A stretch of 64,000 bases of DNA, taken from assembly GCA_947652605.1 (NCBI GenBank), contig OX393577.1, forward strand, positions 32,119,466 through 32,183,465, read 5' to 3'. Shown here in pieces: positions 10,860 through 22,800 of the stretch. This DNA comes from Elmis aenea. Lineage: Eukaryota > Arthropoda > Insecta > Coleoptera > Elmidae. The notes beneath the pieces were generated by a model. That model made no database searches and had not been told where the DNA came from. It saw only the letters and a list, made by a program, of their open reading frames with translations. Position 1 is the stretch's first letter, and the number at the start of each line of letters is the position of its first letter. Both the position numbers and the translations under genes were made by a program.

Positions 10860-13800
10860 CTAATAATTACTAGCATTAAATCTGTTTCCATTGTTTCCAA
10901 AATTTCCACCACCAAAATTGCCCCTGCCTCTGTTAAAATAACCTCGGCCACCTCGATCACCACCTCTAAAACCACCACCTCCTCTTCCTCCATAACCACT
11001 ATTGCCTCCAAGACTATTTCCTCTATAACCACCACGGCCAAATTTGTTAAAGGGAGGTCCACTTCCCATTCCACCTAAACTATGTCCTCTCGGTGGGCGT
11101 CTATTAAACTGTGGAGCAGACGTAGAACGTTCTATCCCGAAACTTCCAGCATGTAACTTGGAGAGTTCCTTTATGACATTTACAACCTAAGAGAATATTG
11201 AATTAAAGCTTACGAAAACGCAAAATTAAAAAAAAAAAATTTTTGGCGTGTGATAAAACCATTATTTAAATACTGTTTATTTTCACTTTTAAGTTGAAAC
11301 AAATTTTACAAGAAGTACACTTGGTCCAAAAACAAAATATTATTTCAAGTACTGTAGAATAGGGCTACTTGGGACGGTAGGGTAACTTGGGACAAAATGA
11401 TATTCTCACCTAACAATTTTGTTTACAACTGCCAACTTTTGATATAATCAAAGTTGCTTAGTAGAGTTTTAAAAGTATCATATAAGCTTAGAAAAACGTA
11501 TTAGTTTCTGAAATTACTACAAGCAGGTAAGCTGTTACATCCATTTTTTTAATTAATCTAAAATGGCCGAATTAAGAACTGTTTAAAACTTTTGTTCTGA
11601 AAATATACATTTAATATTAAGTCTTGAATAACTTATCTCATTTTTTTATTTAATACTACCTCTGTTCAAAAATGATCCGTTTTGGTGAACATTTTTGTTC
11701 AATTAATATATTGAATCCTGCTTTAAACAACTTTTTTACTTTCTAAATATCTCGTAATAATTACGAGCAGTTTCAATTGCTTCCAGATCAAATGAGACAA
11801 TCATTTTTGAACAGAGGTAGTACAATTTGTTTATTTTTTCCAATCAAAATATCGTTTAGTTTAAAATTTTTGTAACCTGCGAATTAAAGTTTTATTTTCG
11901 ATATTTTTTTTCATGCTGGATAATTATGACAGATCAATTTAATATAAAAAATATAATATAACTGTCCCAAGTAGGACTTTTTAGGCTAAACTTAAGTCAA
12001 ACTATTGAAATTCATATGTGTCCCAAGTTGCCCGGTCTTAAGTATTACTTGGGACAGGAAGTTTCTTTTTTTTGTTTGTACTTGTAAATATATATATTTA
12101 TTTATTCTTTATATAGAATATTGTTCATTGGCACCTCACCCAATTACATAATAAAATTCAAAGTTTTTAATTAAAAAATGAACGTGGTACACGCTTTCAA
12201 ATGTTGAAACTGTCCCAAGTAGCCCCATTCTACCGGTACCTAAAACTGCACTTATTGTGATATTTTGAAAAATATGTGTATAATAATTATACACATATTT
12301 TTCAATTTTAATTATTAAGGTGACCATACGTCTCGCTTTTGGTGGGACAGTTGCGATTTTTAACTTGTCCCACGTAGTTTTAAAAAAATCCTGCTTTTTG
12401 CTAGGTTACAGCAAAAACTTGAAATATACGCATAAACATAAACCTACGTCTTACGTTCAAGGCTCTTCATAGTTTGATTCATAGATCATGCTGTACAGGG
12501 TGGTCCAAATTCGATGGGATTGCATGGATATCTCGGTTAATATTTAAGATAGAGAAACGGTTAACTTACCAAAAATGTGCAGTTTTTTGAGACAAACTCA
12601 GAACCGTTTTCAAAAATATTTTATCATTTCTGGTTTTCGAGTTATCGAATAAAAAGTGTTTTTTTGTCATATTAATAATGTGTTATATCTCCGTTATTGT
12701 TGTAAATATCGAAAATATTTATTAAGATTATTTTTAGATATTTTTATGTTTAATTTGATTTATACTAAAAAAAATATATTTACGCTTGCCGTTAAAAAGT
12801 TATGACACAAACTTACCTTTTTTTAAATGGAAGCGATAGTTGGCTATGACCTATTTAAATTCCTCATTTTTTTCTCATTCCAAATATATAAGGGTTGATG
12901 TATTTATTTTCAACAATACGCAAGTTATGAAGGTTTTTTAGTTTTGTTTTTTTAAAAAAATCATAGGCTGTGAAAACAAAAAAAAAACAAGGTGTAAACC
13001 TTATAAAACTCATGTGGTATAAGTTACCAAGGTTTTTTGATTTGTTATTGAGATAAATACGAAAATTTTTGAACATAAGATAAACAACAATATCCTACAT
13101 TACTGCTGATACCGACTATATCGTTTTCTTATTTTCAAATATTTACAATGGTTATCTCCACAACAAATTAAAAAACTTGGTAACTTGTACCACATGAGTT
13201 TTATAAGTTTTTACACCTTGTTTTTTTTTTGTTTTTACAGCCTACTATGATTTTCTTTAAAAAAAAACTAAAAAACCTTCATAACTTGCGTATTGTTAAA
13301 AATAAATACATCAACTCTTATATATTTGGAATGAGAAAAAAATAAGGAATTTAAATAGGTCATAGCCAACTATTGCTCCCATTTAAAAAAAGGTAAGTTT
13401 GTGTCATAACTTTTTAACGGCGAGCGTAATTTTTTTTTTTTTAGTATAATCAAATTAAACATAAAAATATCTAAAAATGATCTTAATAAATATTTTCGAT
13501 ATTTACAATAATAACGGAGATATGACACATTATTAATATGACAAAAAAACACTTTTTATTCAATAACTCAAAAACCGGAAATGATAGAATATTTTTGAAA
13601 ACGGTTCTGTGTTTGTCTCAAAAAACTGCACATTTTTGGTAATTTAACCGTTTCTCTACCTTAAATATTAACCGAGATACCCATGCAATCCCATCGAATT
13701 TGGACCACCCTGTATAGTGTATACGCATACAGCGTCATAGCGTTGGCCAATGTTTAAATGCATTTATATTTTACCCTACTGTACAAGGTGGACTAAATTC

Positions 13801-16800
13801 CAATGTTTTACGGGGTATCTCGGTTACCGTAATAGTTAGCGAAAATCTGATATTGCTCTCTTGGGCTATTTTTTTAATAAAAGAACGCTTAACTCATCAG
13901 CTTTCTTATATCGCTTTCCATTTTGGCACTACAGACGAAAAATGAAATTTTATCATTTTTGAAAATTTATTAAGTAACTTCTTTATTTGTTGCAATGGAA
14001 TTAAATATTATCAAGGTTTTTTTATACAGATTTTTATGCTTAATTTAAAAACAAAATCAATTTTTTTTAGCGACCTTGACTATCGAGATATGAGGTAAAC
14101 TTATATTATTTTAAATAAAAACCCTAGTTGGCCATGACTTTATATGAAAGAAAGTTTTTTTAGCTTTTCAAAAATATATAGTTTATGTATTTGTTGCAAA
14201 AAATAAGCGAGATATGGCTAATTTTGTGAAAATTTCCTTATCAAAAGTTATGTTTGGAATTAATAAACAACTAAACGTAAATTCCAGGTAAATTCTACAG
14301 CAGCCGCTACGTTTTGACCACTTACAATGTCAACCTCTAACATATTAAACTTTTCAGTGTTCAAATTCAGCCATGTTCACAATACCACAATAAACAGATG
14401 TAAAATACAAAAGGGTACACGAATTTGCTTAAAAGTTACCAATATCTATCACACTAATTATTAAACATTCTTATTAGTTATTCTGCAAAAGCAAAATACG
14501 TAAATGTCAAAATGAGCAAAAAAAGAGAATCCATTTTGTTACTTTCATTCATAATATCCTCCAGTCGATCTTGTCCCGCCTTACCAAAACTAAAACCTGG
14601 TCACCTTATGTATAATGCAAGTGCTACAAATATTAAAAACAGTTTATTAGGATACCAGTTTTTTATACTTTACTTTTAAAGCAAATTTTTATCTACCCAA
14701 TATATGAAACATTATGAAAACCAGAATGTAATGAAATATAATATTTACAATTGGTGTCAAATAATTCCTCTTGCTTTCAGTTTGGTGAAGATCAAGATTT
14801 TATCAATAGTGGCTGTATAAATCAGTAATTGCATTTTATGTGAGCCAGTAAAATAAAATATTGCCAGGAGTTTATAGTCTGAAAGTCTGTAATTGGGTCT
14901 TAATTCTGGTTTAGGGTATAATCTATTAAATTGATGTCTCGTGGTGATGTTTTAGGGTATGTCATATTCACTTTGTATCATTTGAAAAAGTTAAGAAATC
15001 ATTATTTAAAAATATAAAATAGTTTTTGCTTACCATAACATCTACTTCGCTTAATTCTAAAACCTGTTCGGGTTCTTTGGCGGCTCGAATGACCAAACTT
15101 TCAATTGCGGGTCTTAGACTCAATATTTCTGATGCTAATTGTGGATCTATGTCTAGATTAATCCAATTGTCTAAACGTACAACATTTTCAATCTGCGATC
15201 AAACTATAATCAATTTCACTACAAAAAAGGCTTAAACGTTGCTTACCCATTCAACTTTCCGGGAACCAAAAAGTAGTAAATGAATTGGTGTAACCATAGA
15301 CATTTGTTTACAGGAAACGGCACGAGTTCTAATTTTCTCCCCAAATACAAAGAAAGGATATGGAAAATCTTGAGCCATATTACTGCAATTGACTGAAGTT
15401 TTATGTATCAATGCTGCTCTACTTTCAGTTGTCAACACCTAACAATATAATAAATTTATTTTATAAAAGATGAATTTTTTAATGCTTTTTTAATACCTTC
15501 CGTTTTTCTTTATGGTAACAGACATTGGGATATAATCCCATACACATTAATGCCATAACCATATCAAGCTTAGGATCAGCACCAACAGTTTCCATATGAA
15601 CTGGGGTCATAGATTCTTCAGGAAAGCCAACTGACATCAAAATTTCTTGCAACTGGCGTTTTGCTTCCCAAGTAACACGGAGGGTCGGCATACTTACACC
15701 TTTGTGTTCACAAAAACGAAGTTCGGCATCTTCTCCACCCTGTCTTGCTCTATCCCACATCTAAAACAGTATTATGCCACATTTAAGATTTTTGAGAATA
15801 ATTAATACCATCGCAAATTTTGTACCTCAAAAGCTGTCAACATGGCCACATGATCAGAGCAACGATCACCAGCTAATGCTCTTTGATGATAACTTAATCG
15901 TCGTTGCCCACCTTCTAATACAAATATTTCAGGAAATGTAGAAGAATTTGCAGCCATTGTTGACAAAGCATCACCACACATGAAAATGCAGCCCATAACC
16001 ATCATTTTTCCTAAACGAGGTTCTATCGGTAATTTTGCCAATATACGTCCTAATGGAGTTAATTCATCATTTTTATCCAAACACTTCATTTCTCGCAGCA
16101 TCACCTACAGTTAACATTGGTAATTATTATACTGTTACAAAAAACGATAATAAAAACTGTACCTCTGCTTCAATAACAGCATCTAATGGAGGTGGTTCAA
16201 TAGCTTTACTTAAGAACAAGCCAATTGGGCCTAATTTCAACAATTTAATACTTAATGCAATTTCATGCAGCGGCGATCTGAACATTTCAGGTGTCATGTG
16301 TTCATCCAACTTCTCAAACCTGGCTCGCGAACATAAATGGAAACAAATTCCTGGTCTCACACGACCAGCTCTGCCTTTTCGTTGTTCTAAATTAGTGCGA
16401 GAAGCCCAGACAGTTGCATAACTAGTCATATTATTATGAGATGTAAAAAGTTTCATTTTTGCTTTGCAGCTGTCTATGACATATACAACATCATTAATAG
16501 TTATTGAAGTTTCAGCGATATTTGTTGCCAAAATAACCTTTAACAAAATACTAAAGCTTAGAAAAAGTTTAAATTACATTTAATATTAATTCTAGTTGAT
16601 TACATATTATCTTGAGTAATTGAACATAACAAATAGTCTTAGGTTCAATTTTAAAAAGCACTTTATATTGCATATCAAAGTTAATCTAGATGGATAACAT
16701 TTATTTTTTTATGTTAAGCTTAAAGTTAACTTTGAAACTTTGATGTCGAGCACTTTATAAAATTGGCCTTAAGGTATTAACTTGTTAAACTGTGCAATCC

Positions 16801-19800
16801 CACTTAAACAAATTTTAAAAATAAAATGTAAACAATATAATGATTCACTTACCTTGGTAACATTATGTGGTACAGGTTCAAACACTCTTCTTTGATCTTC
16901 ACGAGGGAGTTGAGAATGAAGCGGTAATATGCAATAGTTTGCTCCTCCGTAGACCGGATGTTGTTGCAAATGACGCATCATTTTAAAAATCAAATTCCAT
17001 CCTGGTAAAAAGATGAGCACGGCACCAGAAATGCCTAATCCTTTAACGTATCCTAGCAATTGTTCAAGGAGTTCGAAACTTACTTCCTTCTCACTGAGAC
17101 GACCAAGAACATTCTTTGTTTGTTCACTATACACACCTCTAACAATCTGTTAAAAAATATTTTATTAAATTTATTCAATGACACAATGTGCTCGAACAAC
17201 TGTACTTTGTTAAGATTTTCTTCCGGTTCATCATTACCCAAATTTGAATCATCATCATCGTCTCCTTTATTTTTCCGTTTACGAGTATCCATTGGTGGTA
17301 CAAATTTGGTAAGCTCTATACAGTCCTCCAAAAAATACTGTTGAACAGGATGTGCTCGTCCTTCAATCTCAATTACAGGACAATCATTAAAATATCTTGA
17401 AAATAATGTTGTATCAATTGTAGCCGACATAAGAATAATACGCAAATCAGGATATGTATGTATCATATCTCGAAGTACAACCTATAAGATTCATAACGAT
17501 AATTAGAACTCATCAATGTTGTCTTCATAACCATTTTTGTGTCACACTACAATCAAAAAATAAAAAACTTGCCATAATAAAATCGCTATTAACATCGCGC
17601 TCATGTATTTCATCAACAATAACGTGGCTGACACCTCGGAGACCTCCTTCCAACTTTCTTAGTAAAACTCCTACAGTACAGAACATGATGGAAGCATATG
17701 GTCGTGGTAGAGCCGATTCAAATCTAACTGAGTAACCAACAGATTCACCAATCATTTCACATCGTTCACTTGCTACTCGCTCCGATACTGATACTGCAGA
17801 AATTCGACGAGGTTGAGTAACGGCAATATTACACCAAGCTCCTTGGCCGGAAGCAATATAGTCATCTAGAATGAACTGACACACCTGTGTTGTTTTACCT
17901 GAAATCCAAATGATCAGAATAAATTTAATTATATTTACTGTTTATTAAAATTATATAGGCTTTTAAGGGTTTTTCAACATAGTCCAAGGTTCGTAATGTC
18001 TAGAATTACAAAGTGCACAATACCAAATGCCAACACCTAATAATGTGAGGTTGAATGCACAATTAAAATTACATCATTTAAAAGGATTTGCTTTCTGATT
18101 TTTGTAAATCAAGTGGATCTTGATAGACGAAAAATAGAATATTTTTATGTTATTGCACAAAAGATCAAATAAAATTGTATTACAAACAATTGCTCAAAAT
18201 CAAAAACTATACAGCAATCACCACATAAGAAGACAAGGTGGATAGGTTTTCGCTACAATATCATTAGAATGTTCTACTACAAAAATGTGATATTAAAAAA
18301 ATTGAGTAGAGATTGAGATAAAGAAAAATCTCGCCAGTATATGAAGAATTATACATTTTATTGAATTTTTGTACCAACGAATTGCTAGCAAATTTAAAAA
18401 ATGCTCTTATATACTGACGCAATCCAAAAATGTATTATCTAATCTAGAGGAAAATGAAAAGAAGAATGTGCGAATAACCAAGCTTACGTATTATTCATAT
18501 AACTATCTTTATACAGGGTGATTGAAATTCGAGTTTAAGCATGGGGATCTTGCTTATTATAATATAATAGCTAGAGTATAAGTTTAAATTCGGCAAAGTT
18601 GCTAAATTTCGTGCCCAATAATATTCCAAAGAGAAATTGAAAATATTGCAGAACCTTTAAAGGCACGTTTGTTGATATTCACGTTTACATTTGACATCTG
18701 TCAAGTGAGTCACATATGCCATAAGAATGTGCAAGTGACAAGCGTCATGAGCCAAATTTGGCTCATCGGACAGTCAACGTGTTAATATTCAAGATAGATA
18801 ATGTGCAGTTTTTTGAGACAAACTCAGAACCGTTTTCAAAAATATTTTGTCATTTCTGGTTTTTGAGTTATTGGAAAAAAGGTGTTTTTTTGTCATATTT
18901 GTAACGTCATATCTCCGTTTTTGTTGTAAATATCGAAAACATTTATTAAGATTGTTTTTCTGTAAAACTCGATTATACTAAAAAATAACAATTTTACGCT
19001 CACCGTTAAAAAGTTATGACACAATCTTACATTTTTTCAAATGAAAGCTATAGTTGACAATGACCTATTTAAATTCCTTATTTTTTCTTACTGCAAATAT
19101 ATAAGGGTTGAAGAAGTTATTTTCAATAATGCGCAAGTAACAAAGGGTTTTTAGTTTTTTTTAAAGGATAAACATAATAGGCTGTAAAAAAAAAAAAAAA
19201 TAAGTGTAAAACCTTTCAAAACTCGTGGTACAAGTTACGAAAGTTTTTTAATTTGTTGTCGAGATAAACATTGTAAATATTACATACTACATAACTGCCG
19301 ATTCTGAATCTATTTTTGTTATCTTATGTTCAAATATTCACAATGTTTATCTGAACAACAAATAAAAAACTTCGTAACTTGTACCAAATGAGTTTTAAAA
19401 GGTTTTACGCCTTGTTTTTTTTGTTTTCACAGCCTACTGGTAATCTTAAAAAAAAAACAAACTATAAAACCCTCGTAAATTGTGTATTATTTACTACGTT
19501 TACATGGTGAAATTAATACGCATTTACCCTAGTATGCATCGAGCGCTGTTTACATGTAGCGCTAATGCGCATTTGTACTAACTCCCGAAGTTAATAGGTT
19601 TGTATTGCCAACCTTAGCGTCAAACTTTATAAACCGGCGAATCAATATCAGGGTACTTCCCATGAATGCAATGTTCTTATAATTTTTACATACAACAAAG
19701 TATGTGTATACAGAGATCTCGTTTTTCGCGGGCCACTATGGGGATCTTGTAAACGGCAAGAGTTACGACTTCGGTTAAATTGGGACAAAGTTGTATATTC

Positions 19801-22800
19801 AGGTGCTTAATAATTTGACGCAAACAGAACTTATCTAGCTCTTTTAGTTTTTGAGATATAGGGAAAAAAGTAAAAAAGTGGATTTTTGTTTTTTGCCCGT
19901 AACTTTTTTATTTGATGTCAAATTTAATTTTTGTAAAAACATTTTTATGGCCACTTTTTGCAAGGAATCAAATTCCCCAATTATATTTTCCGTGCGACGT
20001 TTCGTTTTTTTAAAACCATCATCAGGTCAATTTTTTCTTACGGATGCTATATCTGATTTTAACGCCAATTTGTAGAGCATTTTATTCTGAATTCGACAAT
20101 GTATAACACTTGGCACTTTTTTGAAACAATTGTTGTTAAAAATGACAAAAACAAATATTTTATTTAAAACAAATCCTAATCGGCATGATAAATAAATTGT
20201 CTTTGTTCCTTTTTCCTTGAAAGAAGGTGAGTAAACCGTATGAAATTACTGTTAAAGGGATTTAATTAAAAAAATCGGTATTAATAAATATGTTAGGAAT
20301 GCATTGTTCACTTATTAGCAAATATTTTTAGAATATTTTCTTCGGTTAAGTAATAAATGTCTCTAAAATGTGTATTTAATCCCTTATTTGACATACAATT
20401 ATTTGTAACAAAATGTTCGTAATCAAATAATATAAGTGTTCATAGTTTACAAAAAACGTCTAGAAATCTGTTTACGCTTTTTGCTTATTAGAAGTCATTA
20501 ACGCAGATAAAAGGGATAACTCGTTATTTTTTGTATGTCAATTAAGGGATTAAATACACATTTTAGAGAAATTTATTACTTTGTCGAAGAAAATATTCTA
20601 AAAATATTTGTTAATAAGTGAACAATGTTAATGCATTCCTAACATATTTATTAATACCTATTTTTCAATTAGTAGTTTTATGCGGTTTACTTACCTGTTT
20701 CCAAGGAAAAAGGGACAAAGACAATTATTTACCATGCCGATTAGGATTTGTTTTAAATAAAATATTTGTTTTTGCCATTTTTAACACCAATTGTTTTAAA
20801 AAAGTGCCAAGTGTTATACATTGTCGAATTCAGAATAAAATGCTCTACAAATTGGCGTTAAAATCAGATATAGCGTTTACAAGAAAAAATTGACCTGATG
20901 ATGGTTTTAAAAAAACGAAACGTCGCACGGAAAATATAATTGGGGAATTTGATTCCTTGCAAAAAGTGGGCATGAAAATGTTTTTACAAAAATTAAATTT
21001 GACATCAAATAAAAAAGTTACGGGCAAAAAACAAAAATTCACTTTTTTCCCTATATCTCAAAAACTAAAAGAGCTAGATAAGTTCTGTTTGCGGCAAATT
21101 ATTGAGCACCTGAATATACAACTTTGCCCCAATTTAACCGAAGTCGTAACTCTTGCCGTTTACGAGATCCCCATAGTGGCCCGCGAAAAACGAGAACCCT
21201 GTATAATACTTTACCTTATGAGTTCTTAAATACAACACACTGTTCTGTCATACAACTCAACATCTATAGCTGTCACTATTTTTGCAATGTTGGCTGTCTG
21301 CGGAATTTGTAGCTTAAACCGTGTTTAACGGTTTACATGTAAAATTAAACCCGAAGTTTGTGCGCTAAGCCACATATGAAAAGCGCATTAGTGAAATGAG
21401 TATTAGCAAACAGAATTCGTATTATCAACTGTTTACATATCGAATTAATATAATGCGAATTGACTCAATGCGTATTAATTTCACCATGTAAACGTAGTAA
21501 TTAAAAACAACCACATCAAACCTTAGATGTATGTACATTTAGAATTTGAAAACATGAGGAATTTAAATAGTTCATAGCTAACTATAGCTTCTATTTAAAA
21601 AAAGGTAAGTTGGTGTCATAACTTTTTAACGGAAGGCGTAATTTTTAAAAACAATAAAAATATCTAAAAATAATCTTCATAAATGTTTTCGATATTTACA
21701 ACAATAACGGAGATGTGACACATTATTAATCAAAAAAACACATTTTTATGAATAATTCAAAAACCGGAAATAATAGAATATTTTTATGCCTCATAAGTTG
21801 TAATTTTGAGGAAAAGGGGACTTTTTCAGAAAAACTTTGTTGTTTTTGTCTAGCTGTCAAGACCTGCTTGATTAGTAAAAATAAAAATTGTGCTTAATTA
21901 AAATGATTTCCAAGTAAGGCAGAAGCAAACTTCAAAACTTCGTTTGTTGCATTAATCCTGGGATACTGTATACCTACATGAACCATTTTGATCAAATTTT
22001 CACTCAAATCAGTTACTGAGGCATGACATTGTTAACATTGGTAATTGAATAGGATTGTTTTCAAGAATAAAAAATATCTACTATTTTTTCTATTCTTTAT
22101 CATTTTATGCCTATGAAGATAATAAAAATTACAACAGGCAAGGGTATATTACAATAGGTTTGTTCCAACAGCTACTTGGACGGTACAGTAAACGATAACG
22201 ACTGTGCGCACTATCAATATCGCATTCCAACACAGTCTCTGATAGTTCACCGGACGGTTTAGTCAGCTGTTCCATCATTACAAAATTAATACATGAACTA
22301 GACAGTGTACAGTCAAAACAGTTCTTGGATGAGAGCATGTACCAGCATTTGGATTTTTATACGCATGCGCTGTTCATAACTAACTTGAGCTCAGGTAGCT
22401 ATGCATCGCTCTTCAATCCCATTTAGTGCTAGATTCTTCAGGTGTTTACCCTAGCGATGTGCACATTTCTATGAACCCAATAGACGCAAATGTCATTTAC
22501 AGTTAGGCCGGTCATAAAAGCGTTCCAACAACGGCTAATACTGGGCAATACATTTATTAGTACACAGTTCACGCGTGCGAATAAAACAGTTCATGCATTC
22601 ATCCAAGGATCGGTTTTAAATTGCTTGTTGGAACAAACCTTGTATAAAACTGAAATTTTGATTTAAAAAAATGACTCACCACAACCAGTATTTCCTCTAA
22701 TAATTACAACTGGATGTTCATTTATAGCTTCCATAATAGGTCCACGCATATTATAAACTGGTAACTGTGACCTTTCTTGAATATTATTTTGTAATTCTGT

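Larger units (their letters stand above)
12316..14608. mobile_element. MITE with TAAGGTGACCA ends, carrying fold-back B1
   Basis: Left TAAGGTGACCA, right TGGTCACCTTA. Subterminal CTTTTGGTGGGACAG versus CTTGTCCCGCCTTACCAAAA supports the pair. The 8-bp flanks agree at only 5 of 8 positions. The host sequence is split by the fold-back at 12496-13712 and by a half-element starting at 13783. Confidence 0.55.
18779..21787. mobile_element. Fold-back element B2, tips lost, split by nested insertions
   Basis: Left part 18779-19493 and right part 21498-21787 align with the two arms of B1 (GTGCAGTTTTTTGAGACAAA on the left, AAAAACCGGAAAT-like on the right), but the outer 45 nt or so are missing. Interrupted by the element at 19494-21497. 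In intron 4 of mle. Confidence 0.75.

Noticed and set aside
10809..11078. Plus-strand frame rich in Ser/Thr/Ile (89 codons)
   Set aside because: It is the antisense of the glycine-rich tail of mle; low-complexity coding DNA gives long open frames on the other strand.
16035..16421. Plus-strand frame of 128 codons
   Set aside because: Antisense of mle exons 8 and 9; no match to any domain.
17060..17735. Plus-strand frames of about 94 codons
   Set aside because: Antisense of mle exons 5-7.
19851..21229. Open frames of 65-91 residues on both strands inside fold-back A1, with look-alikes in A2 and A3
   Set aside because: The similar peptides arise because the same arm is read from both sides of a palindrome and from three copies. 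There is no start context, no codon bias and no known domain.
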